Notes: generated by a model from the sequence alone, not told the origin. 64,000 bases of DNA from Rhizobium viscosum (GCF_014873945.1 NZ_JADBEC010000001.1:496001-560000), one strand, 5' to 3'. Shown: positions 1 through 10,402, counted from the first letter of the stretch. Translations and numbers: made by a program.

Positions 1-919
1 CCGTCTCGATGGTCAGATGCCCGCCGTCGGGCATGGCGTCGCGCGCATTGACCGAGAGGTTGAGGATGGCATTTTCAAGCTGGCTCAAATCGGCGAAGGT
101 CGGCCAGAGGCCACCCGCCAGAACTGCTTCGATCCTGATCTGCTCACCCAGCATCCGGCGCAGCAGTTCCGACATACCGCCGACCAGCTTGTTTGCATCT
201 ATGATTTCCGGCGCCAACGGCTGCTGGCGTGAAAAGGCGAGCAGGCGCGCGGTCAGCACCGCCGCGCGCTGCGCACCGTCCCTGGCACTCTGGATCGAGT
301 TCAGGAGGCGTGGATCCTCCTTACCGTTCAGCCGCCTCTGGGCAAGATCGAGGCTGCCGACGATGATCGCCAGCATGTTGTTGAAGTCGTGAGCGACGCC
401 GCCGGTCAGCTGGCCGATGGTTTCCATCTTCTGCAACTGGCGCACCTGCGCCTGGGCGCTCGCATGTTCCGCCATCTCGCGTTTCAGTTCGCCGGTGCGC
501 TGCGCAACCGTCTCTTCCAGTTTCCTGTTGAAATCGTTGAGCTCTCCGCGCAGATGCGCCTGCCGGCCGTGCGAGATCACGATCGCCTGCATCAATCCGA
601 CGATGATGAATGCGTTGACGACGAAGGTCGACAGGCCGATCCATTGACCGAAGGTGACGGGCCAGAAGATATCGTGCGGCTCTACGAAGAACTGCTGGAC
701 GACGAAACCCGACAGAATGGCGGCGACTACCCCTGGCCCGGCACCGCCGATGAAGCTTGCGATAAGGACGGCGGGCAAGAAGCTCAGAAAGGGAAAGCCG
801 GAGAGATAATCGCCGGCAGCAACGCGCAGCAGGAAGGTGAATACGACAGCGGCGACAGCGAACGGATAGGTCAAACCCGGCCTATGACGCAGCCAGTCCG
901 TGGCGCTCAACAAATCCAT
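1..919 (-). CDS. Membrane sensor histidine kinase (DUF4118/HisKA), 3' end outside window
   Basis: The reading frame runs leftward from ATG at 919 and is still open at base 1, giving 306 visible residues. Three hydrophobic stretches at about residues 17-35, 42-79 and 91-116 have the KdpD-like DUF4118 pattern. A helical linker (about 120-165) precedes a HisKA H-box, GGVAHDFNNML, with the phospho-accepting His near residue 177. The last visible part, ending NARDAMPDGGHLTIE, is the beginning of the HATPase domain (N-box). The G boxes, and any receiver domain, lie beyond the window. It diverges from a single-domain response regulator starting at 1102, so the two are probably a pair. The input signal cannot be inferred. 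Confidence 0.88.
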   Translation of the reverse strand, partial: MDLLSATDWLRHRPGLTYPFAVAAVVFTFLLRVAAGDYLSGFPFLSFLPAVLIASFIGGAGPGVVAAILSGFVVQQFFVEPHDIFWPVTFGQWIGLSTFVVNAFIIVGLMQAIVISHGRQAHLRGELNDFNRKLEETVAQRTGELKREMAEHASAQAQVRQLQKMETIGQLTGGVAHDFNNMLAIIVGSLDLAQRRLNGKEDPRLLNSIQSARDGAQRAAVLTARLLAFSRQQPLAPEIIDANKLVGGMSELLRRMLGEQIRIEAVLAGGLWPTFADLSQLENAILNLSVNARDAMPDGGHLTIET

Positions 920-1101
920 TTCCCAGCCTCTTCCCTTCCGTTACGAAAACGGGCCCTCCAGCTTTTGCATATCGAATCCGGCCGGGCAATATGCCGTTTC
1001 TCGTACTATGGCGATCCAGCCTTGACGAGCAGCCGGCTCGGGACAGATAAGCCCCGTGATACCCGGCAAAGGGCCTGGCATGGTCTGCGCAAGGGTAAAG
1101 G

Positions 1102-1455
1102 GTGGACAAAACCATGAAAGACATATTCATCGTCGAAGACGATGCGCTGATCGCCATGTTGCTTGAGGAGATGCTCGAGGATCTCGGTTATCGCGTCAGT
1201 GCGAATGTTCCGGATCTGGAGCAGGCGCTCGACGCAGCCCAGCACAAGGAGTTCGACGCGGCTATTCTCGACGTATCATTGGCTGGAAAGAGTTCGCTGC
1301 CGGTCGCAAAGCTGCTTGAGGCGCTCGGCAAGCCCTATGTCTTTGCAACGGGATATGGCAGCGCACCCGAAGGCAGCAGTTCAAGCCAGCCTATCCTCAG
1401 AAAACCGTTCCAGCTCTCCGATCTCGAAAAAGCGCTGAAGGGCATGCAGGCCTGA
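1102..1455 (+). CDS. Single-domain response regulator (CheY-like receiver)
   Basis: This 117-aa protein is a bare receiver domain. It has the acidic pair (EDD) after the first strand, the phospho-acceptor Asp in AILDVSL (about residue 57), the Thr of FATGYG and the invariant Lys of LRKPF. No DNA-binding or enzymatic output domain follows, so it probably signals by protein contact or as a phosphate sink. A GTG start at 1102 has AAGGG seven bases upstream; ATG at 1114 is a possible alternative. It diverges from the sensor kinase at 919, the likely phospho-donor. Confidence 0.85.
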   Translation: MDKTMKDIFIVEDDALIAMLLEEMLEDLGYRVSANVPDLEQALDAAQHKEFDAAILDVSLAGKSSLPVAKLLEALGKPYVFATGYGSAPEGSSSSQPILRKPFQLSDLEKALKGMQA

Positions 1456-1552
1456 AGCGACTCGCGATCTTTCAGATTCGTCCGCCGCGCTTTAAATTCT
1501 TGTCTCACGCATGTCGTTACTGCAACCGCTACGCTCGTTTGCACGACGTGCT

Positions 1553-2095
1553 TTAGCGCACCTGATCGAGCAGACGCTTGCATTCCAGGAGATCGTAAAG
1601 TGCTTCCTGGAGAAGCGCTCGATCCTCTTTGCCAACACTCGACTTGCCGACCGAAATCTCCGGCTGATCATCCTCGCCGCTGACGAAATTGAAGAAGCGG
1701 CGCGTGATCGGCGGCTTTGCGCGGCCGACGATCTGATCCTCTTCCGCCATAGCGACGCGCGGTTCACCTGCGACCGTATCGTTCACGTTGCCCGAGAGCG
1801 CTTCGACGCTTGCAAGATCACCGTGACCGACCGCGACGACAAACTTGTTGCCGTTTGTCTTCAGGAGCTTCTGCACGCCCTTGATCGTATAACCGTGATC
1901 GTAGAGCAGATGGCGGATACCTTTCAAAAGGTCGACATCCTCCGGCCGGTAATAACGCCGGCCACCACCCCGCTTCATCGGCTTTATCTGCGGAAAGCGG
2001 GTTTCCCAAAAGCGCAACACATGCTGCGGCAGGTCGAGATCATCAGCAACTTCGCTGATGGTGCGAAAGGCATCCGGGCTCTTGTCCAACGTCAT
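1553..2095 (-). CDS. MerR-family transcriptional regulator
   Basis: The N-terminal part is a MerR winged helix-turn-helix: [14 protein letters not shown], then [14 protein letters not shown] and the [12 protein letters not shown] wing. The rest is a variable, charged C-terminal region without the cysteines of metal-sensing MerR proteins. The chosen start (ATG at 2095, 180 aa) precedes the conserved domain closely; an ATG at 2140 would add 15 low-complexity residues. It lies just downstream of ihfA on the same strand, as commonly seen in rhizobia. Its target genes and effector are unknown. Confidence 0.85.
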   Translation of the reverse strand: MTLDKSPDAFRTISEVADDLDLPQHVLRFWETRFPQIKPMKRGGGRRYYRPEDVDLLKGIRHLLYDHGYTIKGVQKLLKTNGNKFVVAVGHGDLASVEALSGNVNDTVAGEPRVAMAEEDQIVGRAKPPITRRFFNFVSGEDDQPEISVGKSSVGKEDRALLQEALYDLLECKRLLDQVR

Positions 2096-2245
2096 ACTGC
2101 TACGCGACCTCGCGGATCGATCCAAACGGCGACTCATCATATTTCAACGGTTTGGAGCCGCGAATTCAAGTCACGTCTTGGCGTTGCGCACAGCCGGAGG
2201 AGCTAAGCAGCAAAAAAATTTTCCGTTCAGCGGAGAAAAAGATGA

Positions 2246-2584
2246 TCAGGCAGCCGGATTTTGCGGCTTCGTTTTGCCCTTCCGGGCGACATGGGACTTG
2301 AGAATGCGCGTCTTGAGCACATTCGATGCCTTGAACGTCATGACGCGACGGGGGGAGATTGGAACTTCCTCGCCGGTCTTCGGGTTGCGGCCAATACGCT
2401 CGTTCTTGTCGCGCACCTGGAAGGTTGCGAAGGAGGAGAGTTTGACGGTCTCGCCGCGCACGATGGCATTGCAGATCTCGTCGATGACCGTTTCGACAAG
2501 CTCAGCAGATTCGGTCCGGGAGAGACCGACCTTCCGAAAAACGGATTCCGCCAGGTCTGCTCGCGTAACTGTCTTTCCGGTCAT
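2246..2584 (-). CDS. ihfA: Integration host factor subunit alpha
   Basis: This 112-aa HU/IHF-family DNA-bending protein begins [13 protein letters not shown]. It has the family core, including FGTF-like [10 protein letters not shown], the DNA-intercalating beta-arm segment around [12 protein letters not shown], and a C-terminal tail with KASNVLK. IHF bends DNA by minor-groove intercalation and works as a heterodimer with IhfB, which is not in the window. ATG 2584 is preferred over a TTG five codons upstream because it matches the usual family N-terminus. It sits between fabH (upstream) and the MerR gene (downstream), all leftward. Confidence 0.93.
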   Translation of the reverse strand: MTGKTVTRADLAESVFRKVGLSRTESAELVETVIDEICNAIVRGETVKLSSFATFQVRDKNERIGRNPKTGEEVPISPRRVMTFKASNVLKTRILKSHVARKGKTKPQNPAA

Positions 2585-2690
2585 GGTTTCCCCGCCCAAT
2601 AGAAAATATTTTGTGAAAGTGGACGAAGATTATTTGTCTTGTGCCTCACGGTCAAGCTCTTGTTCGCCGCCAGTTTTTTAGGATTTGTGC

Positions 2691-3662
2691 CTACCAGCGC
2701 AGCAAAACCGCGCCCCAGGTGAAGCCGCCGCCCATGGCTTCCAGCATCACGAGGTCGCCCTTCTTGATGCGTCCATCACCTGCAGCCGTCGCAAGTGCCA
2801 GCGGAATGGAGGCAGCAGACGTATTGCCGTGCAGATCGACGGTAATGACGACCTTTTCCGGAGCAATGTTCAGCTTCTTGGCCGAACCGTCGATAATGCG
2901 GCGATTGGCCTGGTGGGGGACCAGCCAGTCGAGATCATCGGAAGTCGTCCCAGTCGAATCGAAAGCGGCCTGGATGACGTCGGTAATCATGCCGACGGCA
3001 TATTTGAAGACCTCGCGACCTTCCATGCGCAGCTTGCCGACCGTACCCGTCGAGGACGGACCGCCGTCGACATAGAGCTTTTCCTTGTGCGAACCGTCGG
3101 AGCGCAGATGTGCGGTCAGCACGCCGCGATCTGCGGTCGTGCCCTCGCCTTCGGCTGCTTCCAGCACAATCGCGCCGGCGCCGTCACCGAAAAGCACGCA
3201 CGTGGTACGGTCATTCCAGTCGAGGATGCGGGAGAAGGTCTCGGCGCCGATGACGAGTACACGCTTTGCAAGGCCACCCCGAATATAGGCGTCAGCCGTC
3301 GTCACTGCATAGACGAAACCGGTGCAGACGGCCTGAACGTCGAAGGCGAAGCCGTGCGCCATGCCGAGACGATTCTGGATGTTGACGGATGTCGCCGGGA
3401 AGGTGTTGTCAGGCGTCGAGGTGGCACAGATGATGAGATCGATGTCATCAGGCGTCAGGCCGCCATTTGCGAGCGCGGCACGCGCTGCCGCCTCGCCGAG
3501 CGACGACGTCGTTTCGTCATCGCCGGCAATGTAACGCTGCCGGATGCCGGTACGCTGGACGATCCATTCGTCCGACGTATCGACGACACCTTCCATTTCG
3601 CGGTTGGTCATCACGCGTTTCGGAAGTGCTGCTCCGAAGCCACGAACCACTGATCGGATCAT
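2691..3662 (-). CDS. fabH: 3-oxoacyl-ACP synthase III (FabH)
   Basis: This enzyme condenses acetyl-CoA with malonyl-ACP to start type II fatty-acid synthesis. The 323-aa protein has the thiolase fold. Catalytic Cys lies in the VQAVCTGF segment, His in the [10 protein letters not shown] motif and Asn in the GNTSAASIP motif, so the Cys-His-Asn triad is complete. The start at ATG 3662 ([10 protein letters not shown]) fits the family N-terminus; a longer frame reading back to 3722 would run into the end of plsX. It follows plsX by about 20 bases, a typical plsX-fabH operon. Confidence 0.96.
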   Translation of the reverse strand: MIRSVVRGFGAALPKRVMTNREMEGVVDTSDEWIVQRTGIRQRYIAGDDETTSSLGEAAARAALANGGLTPDDIDLIICATSTPDNTFPATSVNIQNRLGMAHGFAFDVQAVCTGFVYAVTTADAYIRGGLAKRVLVIGAETFSRILDWNDRTTCVLFGDGAGAIVLEAAEGEGTTADRGVLTAHLRSDGSHKEKLYVDGGPSSTGTVGKLRMEGREVFKYAVGMITDVIQAAFDSTGTTSDDLDWLVPHQANRRIIDGSAKKLNIAPEKVVITVDLHGNTSAASIPLALATAAGDGRIKKGDLVMLEAMGGGFTWGAVLLRW

Positions 3663-3681
3663 ATTGCTTGAACCCCGTCGC

Positions 3682-4728
3682 TCACGCGGCTTCCGGCCCC
3701 ATCGGGGGCAGCCGCTTGGCATGATATTTTTTGAGATCGTTTTCTATTTTCTGGGTCAGGCCATTCTTGGCCATGTCATAACCGACTTCGATGGCCGCGG
3801 CTATGCCTTCGGCATTCGCACCGCCATGGCTCTTGATGACGATGCCGTTCAGGCCGAGAAACACGCCGCCATTGACCTTGCTCGGATCGAGCTTCTCACG
3901 CAGCATGTCGAAGGCGCTCTTGGCGAAGAGATAGCCGATGCGGGCAAGCAGGGTGCGCGACATAGCGGCGCGCAGATAGCCGGCGATCTGCCGGGCCGTG
4001 CCTTCGGCCGCCTTCAGCGCGATATTGCCGGAAAAGCCTTCCGTCACCACCACATCGACCGTGCCCTTGCCGAGATCGTCGCCTTCGACGAAGCCGGAAT
4101 ATTCGAGCGAATCGAGATTGGCCTCGCGCAGCAGGCGACCAGCCTCCTTGACCTCTTCCTGGCCCTTGATTTCCTCGACGCCGACATTCAGCAGACCAAC
4201 GGTCGGGCGCTCCACCTCGAACAAGGCTCGCGCCATCGCGCCGCCCATGAGAGCAAAATCCATGAGCTGCTGCGAATCGGCGCCGATCGTGGCGCCGACA
4301 TCGAGGACGATGCTTTCACCCTTCATCGTCGGCCAGATGGCGGCGATCGCCGGGCGTTCGATATTGGCCATCGTGCGCAGACAAAACTTGGCCATTGCCA
4401 TGAGCGCGCCGGTGTTGCCGGCGGAAACGGCGACATCGGCCTCGCCCGACTTCACCGCTTCGATGGTGCGCCACATGGTGGAGACATAGCGGCCGCGGCG
4501 CAGCGCCTGGCTCGGCTTCTCTTCCATGCTGACGGCAAGTTCGCAATCGTGAAAGGTCGACTTTTCCCTAAGCTTGGGAAACTTCGCCAGAACCGGGTCG
4601 CACTGTTCCTTGATGCCGTAAAAGACGAAGGAAATATCCGGATGCCTGTCCAGCGCCTTGGCAGCACCGGGGATGACAACCTGGGGACCAAAGTCGCCAC
4701 CCATGAGGTCGAGAGATATTCTGATCAC
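3682..4728 (-). CDS. plsX: Phosphate acyltransferase PlsX
   Basis: PlsX makes acyl-phosphate from acyl-ACP for phospholipid synthesis at the membrane. The 348-aa protein begins [15 protein letters not shown], the standard N-terminal motif, and carries [10 protein letters not shown] and GFSGNIALK further on. Length is normal. It is immediately upstream of fabH on the leftward strand, with the DUF177 gene about 100 bases further upstream, so all three may be co-transcribed. rpmF, which joins this cluster in many bacteria, is absent here. Confidence 0.96.
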   Translation of the reverse strand: MIRISLDLMGGDFGPQVVIPGAAKALDRHPDISFVFYGIKEQCDPVLAKFPKLREKSTFHDCELAVSMEEKPSQALRRGRYVSTMWRTIEAVKSGEADVAVSAGNTGALMAMAKFCLRTMANIERPAIAAIWPTMKGESIVLDVGATIGADSQQLMDFALMGGAMARALFEVERPTVGLLNVGVEEIKGQEEVKEAGRLLREANLDSLEYSGFVEGDDLGKGTVDVVVTEGFSGNIALKAAEGTARQIAGYLRAAMSRTLLARIGYLFAKSAFDMLREKLDPSKVNGGVFLGLNGIVIKSHGGANAEGIAAAIEVGYDMAKNGLTQKIENDLKKYHAKRLPPMGPEAA

Positions 4729-4770
4729 GCGTCCCTGATCCTTCTCTTTCGCCTCAAGGACGAAATTTCG

Positions 4771-4790
4771 GCCAAAATACCGGTTTTGGC
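4771..4790. repeat. Small inverted repeat between DUF177 gene and plsX
   Basis: The arms GCCAAAA and TTTTGGC pair around a six-base loop in the roughly 100-base gap between the end of the DUF177 gene and the start of plsX. There is no T-run on either strand after the stem, so this is not a clear terminator. It might be a weak attenuator or an operator for plsX-fabH. Only the symmetry is observed; any function is speculative. Confidence 0.3.
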
Positions 4791-4829
4791 GTCGCTTACA
4801 ACTGAATTATGGCAAATGCCGGTGATGCT

Positions 4830-5384
4830 TCAGTCCTTTTTCCAGTCCTTGAGCGCGGCAAAGGCAGAGGGCTTCCGGTCATTTTCCCCCGTATCCTCGA
4901 TATGGGCCTCAAACTCCACGCCTTCCTTGCGCGGATAGGGATCGATGGCAAGTGCTGCGAATTCTGCGACGACCTCACCGGCATCGATCGTATCGCCGGC
5001 AAAGACTTCCGGCAGGTCCGGACCGTCGGGATCCAGCACCATTTCACCGGTATCATTAGCCGGATGGCGGGCGAGCTTGGAATTTTCAGGCACGAAGATC
5101 TGCTCGAAGCTCTCGTCGATCTCGGATTCCACAGGCTCGAGGGTGATGATGCAGGACTGGACGATCTTCGCCTGCACCCGCCCTTTGACGCGGATACCGT
5201 CGCGCTTCCACCTGTTGATCTGCAGATCGGCATGGAGATTGTCCACCGACACGACGTTCCAGCTTTCGGCCAGTGCCTTCAGCTCATCCTTGTCGGCGCT
5301 CATGCGGACCTCGACCGGATTGGCGGAGATGTGTCCGACCTTGACCGGATAGGAAAACGGAATCTCGCTCAGATCTTTCTTCAT
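4830..5384 (-). CDS. DUF177 (YceD-family) domain protein
   Basis: This 184-aa protein belongs to DUF177/YceD, a family usually found next to plsX and rpmF and linked to 23S rRNA accumulation in some bacteria. The recognisable part is VQSCIITLEPVESEI followed by an acidic stretch with ALAIDPYPR near the C-terminus. Only one cysteine is visible in this motif, so the name 'metal-binding protein' sometimes given to the family is not supported here. It lies between the CBP3-like gene (10 bases upstream) and plsX. Its exact role is not established. Confidence 0.85.
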   Translation of the reverse strand: MKKDLSEIPFSYPVKVGHISANPVEVRMSADKDELKALAESWNVVSVDNLHADLQINRWKRDGIRVKGRVQAKIVQSCIITLEPVESEIDESFEQIFVPENSKLARHPANDTGEMVLDPDGPDLPEVFAGDTIDAGEVVAEFAALAIDPYPRKEGVEFEAHIEDTGENDRKPSAFAALKDWKKD

Positions 5385-5394
5385 GATCTTCTCC

Positions 5395-5928
5395 TCAGGC
5401 GACCTCGGGAATCGTCGCCGAACCGGTGGCGAGCACCTCTTCGGGAATGGCCGACAAGTGGGCTTCCGCCGCCATCATCCATTGCGCGAGGCCGCTCATG
5501 TCGGCGGCTCCGGCGGTTTCGGGATAGATATTGCGCTGAAGTGCTGCGGAAAGAGCAGCGGCATCACCGGCATCCATAGCCTTCGAATAGGCTTCCAACC
5601 GGCCATAGAACATGCCCGCGAGCTTCTTCATGCGCTTCGGCACGCTGTTGTCGCCGATGCCGAGTTCGCGAATCGAATAGTCGATATCCTGAAAGAAGGC
5701 ATCGACGATTTCCTGGGCGATCTCCTTGCCGCTGGTCCCGGAGGTGCGGGTGCGGCGGAAAAACAAGATCATGGCGATCGACAGCATCTCGAAGCGGCCC
5801 ATGACGGTATCGGGCACGTCAAGGCGCTCATAGAGCTCCGGCATGCGAGCAGCGGCCGTAAGAGCCGCATATTGCCGCTCGACGATGGTCTGATTGCTGT
5901 TTCTCTTACCGAAGAGCCCGAAGATCAT
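5395..5928 (-). CDS. Ubiquinol-cytochrome c chaperone (CBP3/UQCC1-like) family protein
   Basis: The 177-aa protein beginning MIFGLFGKRNSNQT resembles the alphaproteobacterial homologues of mitochondrial CBP3/UQCC1, which help cytochrome b/bc1 assembly. Visible features are YAALTAAARMPELYERLDVPDT, here read in parts, and the helical segment around FFQDIDYSIRELGIGD. The start at ATG 5928 is used; upstream codons to 6072 do not look conserved. It is the first gene of a leftward run into the DUF177 gene and plsX-fabH. Family assignment is by pattern; a direct role in bc1 biogenesis is inferred. Confidence 0.8.
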   Translation of the reverse strand: MIFGLFGKRNSNQTIVERQYAALTAAARMPELYERLDVPDTVMGRFEMLSIAMILFFRRTRTSGTSGKEIAQEIVDAFFQDIDYSIRELGIGDNSVPKRMKKLAGMFYGRLEAYSKAMDAGDAAALSAALQRNIYPETAGAADMSGLAQWMMAAEAHLSAIPEEVLATGSATIPEVA

Positions 5929-6174
5929 TTGTTTTTTCCGGAAATGCCACATTCTTGGCGCCGAGCGACACCGGGCCTTGTTGCATGATTTCGAAAGCTG
6001 GTTTACCGAAGCAGGCGCGAATTGCAATGCTGTTCGTGGCCGGTTTCGGGACAGGTGCGCTCCGGTGCACAACGAGGCGGATCGGGAGAATTTGACCCCG
6101 GAATGGCCACAATGGTTTTGCAGGAGGAAGCACGCAGTATTTGGAATGGCTGCTATCGATACTCAAGGGAGTAG

Positions 6175-6708
6175 ATGTCGTTGAAGAAACGGTATTTCAA
6201 GTCAGACATGAAATTCTTCAGCAATGCGGCCATTGCCATCATAATCGCCTCCACCACCGCCCTTTCAGGCTGCCAGACGAGCACCGTGCTGAACGGCGGT
6301 TATATCGTTGACCAGCAGTCGCTGGCGCTGGTGCCTGAGGGTTCCAGCCGCGAACAGGTGCTGCTGTCGCTCGGCACACCGTCCACGACGGCAACCTTCG
6401 ACGGCGAAGTCTTCTATTACATATCGCAGCGCCGCCAGCGCTCGATGGCCTACCAGAAGCTGCGCGTCACCGACCAGAGCATTCTCGCCATCTATTTCGA
6501 CAAGGACGGCGTCGTGACCCGACGTGCCAACTATACCCTGCAGGACGGCAAGGTATTCGACACGATTTCGCGCGTTACGCCCACCGGCGGCCGCGAACTC
6601 ACCTTCCTGCAGCAGATGCTGTCTGGCGGCAGCGCGGCGAATGCGGCCCGCAGCCTGTTCGGTGGCGGTGCCGGCGGCACGCCGCAGAACCCGTCCAGCT
6701 TGCGTTAA
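6175..6708 (+). CDS. bamE: Outer-membrane assembly lipoprotein BamE (SmpA/OmlA)
   Basis: The protein has a positively charged N-region, a hydrophobic segment and the lipobox LSGC, so it should be a lipoprotein sent to the outer membrane. The SmpA/OmlA core follows, with the LVPEGSSREQVLLSLGTPS motif and VFYYISQRRQ. BamE is an accessory subunit of the BAM complex, which folds beta-barrel proteins. ATG 6175 has a good AAGGGAG ribosome site and gives 177 aa; ATG 6208 would give a shorter but still valid signal. The tail is Gly/Ala-rich. A bidirectional terminator follows. Confidence 0.9.
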   Translation: MSLKKRYFKSDMKFFSNAAIAIIIASTTALSGCQTSTVLNGGYIVDQQSLALVPEGSSREQVLLSLGTPSTTATFDGEVFYYISQRRQRSMAYQKLRVTDQSILAIYFDKDGVVTRRANYTLQDGKVFDTISRVTPTGGRELTFLQQMLSGGSAANAARSLFGGGAGGTPQNPSSLR

Positions 6709-6729
6709 GGCAAGCTGTTTCTCATACGG

Positions 6730-6762
6730 AAAAACCCGCCGGAGCGATCCGGCGGGTTTTTC
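6730..6762. terminator. Bidirectional rho-independent terminator, bamE / hppA
   Basis: AAAAACCCGCCGGA, loop, TCCGGCGGGTTTTT forms a GC-rich stem flanked by an A-run and a T-run. It lies between the convergent bamE and hppA genes and can serve both strands. Confidence 0.93.
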
Positions 6763-6782
6763 GTATTGTCGGCCAGCGCATC

Positions 6783-8921
6783 TTAATGCGCGAGAATCGC
6801 CAGCAGCAGCAACGCCACGATGTTAGTGATCTTGATCGCCGGGTTGACCGCGGGACCGGCCGTATCCTTGTAGGGGTCGCCGACGGTATCACCCGTCACC
6901 GATGCCTTGTGCGCATCCGAACCCTTCATGTGACGGACACCATCCTTGTCGACGAAGCCATCTTCGAAGCTCTTCTTGGCATTATCCCATGCACCGCCGC
7001 CCGAGGTCATCGAGATAGCAACGAAGAGGCCATTGATGATGACGCCGAGCAGCGATGCGCCAAGTGCCGCAAAGGCAGACGCCTTGGAACCGGAGATGAC
7101 GAGCACGCCGAAATAGACAACGACAGGCGCCAACACCGGCAGCAGCGACGGAATGATCATTTCGCGGATCGCGGCCTTGGTCAGAAGATCCACGGCGCGA
7201 CCGTAATCAGGCTTTTCCGTGCCCTGCATGATGCCCGGCTTTTCACGGAACTGCTTACGCACTTCCTCGACGATCGCGCCGGCCGCACGGCCGACAGCGG
7301 TCATGGCGATGCCGCCGAAAAGATAGGGAATCAGGCCGCCGAACAAGAGACCGGCGACGACATAGGGGTTCGACAGATCGAAGGAGATCGAGCCGATATC
7401 CTGGAAATACGGATACTGATCCGGATGCGCAGCAAAATATTGCAGGTCGTTCGCATAGGCCGCAAAGAGCACCAGGGCACCGAGGCCGGCCGAGCCGATC
7501 GCATAGCCCTTGGTGACGGCCTTCGTCGTGTTGCCGACGGCATCGAGCGCGTCGGTGGACTTGCGCACTTCCGGCGGCAGATGGGACATTTCCGCGATGC
7601 CGCCGGCATTGTCCGTAACCGGGCCGAAGGCATCGAGCGCCACGATCATGCCGGCGAGGCCGAGCATGGCGGTGACCGCGATGCCGGTGCCGAACAGGCC
7701 GCCGAGCTGATAGGTGGCAAGAATCCCGCCGACGATGACGATTGCCGGCAGCGCCGTCGATTCCAGGGATACCGCGAGGCCCTGGATGACGTTGGTACCG
7801 TGGCCGGTCACCGATGCCTGGGCGATCGAGACGACCGGGCGCTTGCCCGTGCCGGTATAATATTCGGTGATCACGACGATCAGCGCGGTGACGACGAGAC
7901 CGACGAGACCGCACACGAAGAGCTTCGTGCCCGTCACCTCAAAGCCGGCGACCTGGCCGAGCGAACCCCAGCCGACCGTCAGCGAGGTCGCAGCACCGAG
8001 ACCGATGATCGACAGAAGACCTGTCACAATGAGGCCCTTGTAGAGGGCGCCCATGATCGAGCCGTTTGCGCCGAGCTTGACGAAGAAGGTGCCGATGATC
8101 GAGGTGATGATGCAGGCACCGCAGATTGCCAGCGGATAGATCATCGCCGACTGCAGGATGGGCGCGCCGGCAAAGAAGATTGCCGCCAGAACCATCGTTG
8201 CGACGACGGACACCGCGTAGGTTTCAAAAAGGTCTGCTGCCATGCCGGCGCAATCGCCCACATTGTCGCCGACGTTGTCGGCAATGGTTGCCGGGTTGCG
8301 CGGATCGTCTTCCGGAATGCCGGCCTCTACCTTGCCGACGAGATCGCCGCCGACATCGGCACCCTTCGTAAAGATGCCGCCGCCGAGACGGGCGAAGATC
8401 GAGATCAGCGATGCGCCGAAGCCGAGCGCCACGAGGGAGTCGATGACCTCACGCGAGCCAGCCTCGTGTCCGAGCACGATGGTCAGCACGTAATAATAGA
8501 TGGAGACGCCGAGCAGTGCGAGGCCGGCAACCAGCATGCCGGTGATCGCGCCCGACTTGAAGGCAATGTCCAGGCCGGCCTTGAGGCTGGCGGATGCTGC
8601 CTGGGCGGTGCGCACGTTGGCGCGGACGGAAACATGCATGCCGATGAAGCCGGCAGCACCCGAGAGGACGGCGCCAATCAGGAACCCGATCGCGGCCGTG
8701 GCGGAAAGGAGCAGCCATGCTGCAATGAAAACAACAATGCCTACGATGGCAATGGTTCTGTACTGACGCGTCAGATAGGCCTGGGCGCCCTCGCGGATAT
8801 AGCCCGCGATCTCCTGCATGCGGCTGTTGCCCTGATCGGCTGCAAGCACCGACCGGGTTGCCCAGATGGCGTAGACCACCGAGAGCAGGCCACATGCGAT
8901 TACCAATAAAAGAATGGTCAT
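6783..8921 (-). CDS. hppA: K+-independent H+-translocating membrane pyrophosphatase
   Basis: The 712-aa protein has about 16 hydrophobic segments and the diagnostic pyrophosphatase motifs: the substrate loop [13 protein letters not shown] with the following DDPRNP and [12 protein letters not shown], and the C-terminal [10 protein letters not shown] and [15 protein letters not shown]. It couples hydrolysis of pyrophosphate to proton export. In the segment GNTTKAV (about residue 464) the discriminating residue is Lys, which in this family marks the K+-independent class, whereas Ala marks K+-dependent enzymes. It is a single-gene unit ending in a shared terminator with bamE. Confidence 0.96.
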   Translation of the reverse strand: MTILLLVIACGLLSVVYAIWATRSVLAADQGNSRMQEIAGYIREGAQAYLTRQYRTIAIVGIVVFIAAWLLLSATAAIGFLIGAVLSGAAGFIGMHVSVRANVRTAQAASASLKAGLDIAFKSGAITGMLVAGLALLGVSIYYYVLTIVLGHEAGSREVIDSLVALGFGASLISIFARLGGGIFTKGADVGGDLVGKVEAGIPEDDPRNPATIADNVGDNVGDCAGMAADLFETYAVSVVATMVLAAIFFAGAPILQSAMIYPLAICGACIITSIIGTFFVKLGANGSIMGALYKGLIVTGLLSIIGLGAATSLTVGWGSLGQVAGFEVTGTKLFVCGLVGLVVTALIVVITEYYTGTGKRPVVSIAQASVTGHGTNVIQGLAVSLESTALPAIVIVGGILATYQLGGLFGTGIAVTAMLGLAGMIVALDAFGPVTDNAGGIAEMSHLPPEVRKSTDALDAVGNTTKAVTKGYAIGSAGLGALVLFAAYANDLQYFAAHPDQYPYFQDIGSISFDLSNPYVVAGLLFGGLIPYLFGGIAMTAVGRAAGAIVEEVRKQFREKPGIMQGTEKPDYGRAVDLLTKAAIREMIIPSLLPVLAPVVVYFGVLVISGSKASAFAALGASLLGVIINGLFVAISMTSGGGAWDNAKKSFEDGFVDKDGVRHMKGSDAHKASVTGDTVGDPYKDTAGPAVNPAIKITNIVALLLLAILAH

Positions 8922-9116
8922 TCGCTCTTTCCTCCCATAAGCCGGAACTCACTCCTTCTCCGGCGACGAATGCTGCTGAATCGACTCCTCTCCACAGAAA
9001 CGCTCAACAGGCGAGCGGAGATTGCGTGGTCGATAACGTCGCGTCAAGACTGCAAAACTTCAAAAGCCTTGCAGTACCGCAGAAAGAACGGGAGGGGTTA
9101 TTTGGCGGCTAAGTGC

Positions 9117-9599
9117 CTACTTCTTCTGGTCGCCGCGCACCTGCTTTGCGATGCGGTCCAGAACGGCATTGACGAGCTTGGGCTCATCGTCGTCGAAGAA
9201 GGCACGAGCGATCTCGACATATTCGGTAACGATGACGGCGACAGGCACGTCCTTGCGGTCGACGAGTTCGAAAACGCCGGCGCGCAGGATGGCGCGTACG
9301 GTGCTGTCGAGACGCGACAGCGCCCAATCGTCCTGCAGGGCAGAAGCGATCAACGGATCGAGGCGAAGCTGGTCGCGCACGACGCCTGAGACGATCGAGC
9401 GGAACCAGCCGGCATCAGCCTTCAGATAGGTTTCGCCGTCAAGTTCCTGGCCGAGGCGATGTGCCTCGTATTCCGCCACGATTTCCAGAACGCCGGTGCC
9501 GCCGATATCCATCTGATAAAGCGCCTGCACAGCCGCGAGGCGCGCTGCACCCCGCTGATTGGCTGCCTTGACCGGTCGTTCGGTATTTTCGTCAGTCAT
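9117..9599 (-). CDS. nusB: Transcription antitermination factor NusB
   Basis: NusB (160 aa) binds boxA RNA with NusE/S10 in rRNA antitermination. The family signature is clear: [16 protein letters not shown] at the N-terminus and the helix ILRAGVFEL with [15 protein letters not shown], then [15 protein letters not shown]. It starts three bases after the ribH stop, which is the standard ribH-nusB arrangement, so the two are almost certainly co-transcribed. Length is normal. Confidence 0.95.
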   Translation of the reverse strand: MTDENTERPVKAANQRGAARLAAVQALYQMDIGGTGVLEIVAEYEAHRLGQELDGETYLKADAGWFRSIVSGVVRDQLRLDPLIASALQDDWALSRLDSTVRAILRAGVFELVDRKDVPVAVIVTEYVEIARAFFDDDEPKLVNAVLDRIAKQVRGDQKK

Positions 9600-9602
9600 T
9601 CT

Positions 9603-10058
9603 TTATGCACCCAGCTTCTTCTTCAGCCCGATCATGGTCAGAGCTGCACGGGCGGCAAAACCGCCCTTGTCCTTATCCGAACGGCGCGCGCGAGCCCATG
9701 CCTGTTCATCGTTCTCGACGGTCAGGATGCCGTTGCCGATGGCAAGGGACTCGCTGACGGCGAGATCCATGAGCGCGCGCGAGGACTCGTTCGACACGAT
9801 GTCGAAATGATAGGTCTCGCCGCGGATGACCATGCCTAGCGCGACGAAACCGTCATACTGCGTGCCATCATTATCCGCGCCATCGAGCGCCATGGCAATC
9901 GCCGCCGGAATTTCCAGCGCACCAGGCACGGTGACAACATCGTAAGTGGCGCTCGCCTCTTCCAGGGCGAAGGTCGCGCCCTCCAGAAGAGCATCTGCCA
10001 TGTCGTCATAGAAGCGCGCTTCGACGATCAAAATATGGGGAGCGGTCTCTTTCGGCAT
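9603..10058 (-). CDS. ribH: 6,7-dimethyl-8-ribityllumazine synthase
   Basis: RibH condenses dihydroxybutanone phosphate with the ribitylamino-pyrimidine to make lumazine, the substrate of RibE. The 151-aa protein shows [11 protein letters not shown] and the [16 protein letters not shown] motif, whose His is the catalytic base; the loop after it has [12 protein letters not shown]. Length is standard. It leads nusB. Unlike the compact ribD-ribE-ribH-nusB runs of many alphaproteobacteria, ribH is separated from ribE by about 1.9 kb containing three rightward genes. Confidence 0.95.
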   Translation of the reverse strand: MPKETAPHILIVEARFYDDMADALLEGATFALEEASATYDVVTVPGALEIPAAIAMALDGADNDGTQYDGFVALGMVIRGETYHFDIVSNESSRALMDLAVSESLAIGNGILTVENDEQAWARARRSDKDKGGFAARAALTMIGLKKKLGA

Positions 10059-10402
10059 GGTTCACCTTCGGCTGGAGGGCATTTTCCACTCGGGCAGGCC
10101 GCGGTCAAAACATGCCTTCGAGCGAATGGCAAGCAAATTCGGGTGGCGCTCTGAAGGAAAGACAAAATATCTGCAATGGGATAGCGAGGCCTGTGATTGT
10201 CAGGGGCTAAGACACAAAAAGCATGGTTAGCCGAGCGGCGGAAAAATGGCAAAACCAAGGCAGATTTCGTGAACAATTTTTAATTTGTTTTCAGTGACTT
10301 ACGCCATTGAAAGGCCGATGCTGCAGCGCCAAATCCCAGTCGTAGCGCAGACGATCCCCTGCATGGACAGCCGACCGTCACAGCAGACGAAAGGATAACA
10401 AG
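10059..10402. other. 344-bp divergent intergenic region, ribH / small secreted protein
   Basis: This stretch separates the leftward ribH-nusB unit from the rightward gene at 10403, so it must hold both promoters. An AT-rich run occurs around 10265-10300. No coding sequence, RNA gene or repeat was recognised. The FMN riboswitch (RFN element) was looked for upstream of ribH and its conserved sequence was not seen. Confidence 0.5.

Noticed and set aside
4771..4790. Terminator between the DUF177 gene and plsX
   Set aside because: The hairpin has no T-run on the transcribed strand; it was kept only as a low-confidence inverted repeat.
6786..8909. A 707-codon open frame antisense to hppA, and similar long antisense frames opposite ppk (38395-40587), glyA (13921-15750) and parC (25614-27056)
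   Set aside because: They are mirrors of high-GC coding sequence: Arg/His/Asp/Gly-rich, with no family pattern and no ribosome sites, while the opposite strand has a complete known enzyme.
10059..10402. FMN riboswitch upstream of ribH
   Set aside because: The conserved RFN stretches were not seen in this gap.
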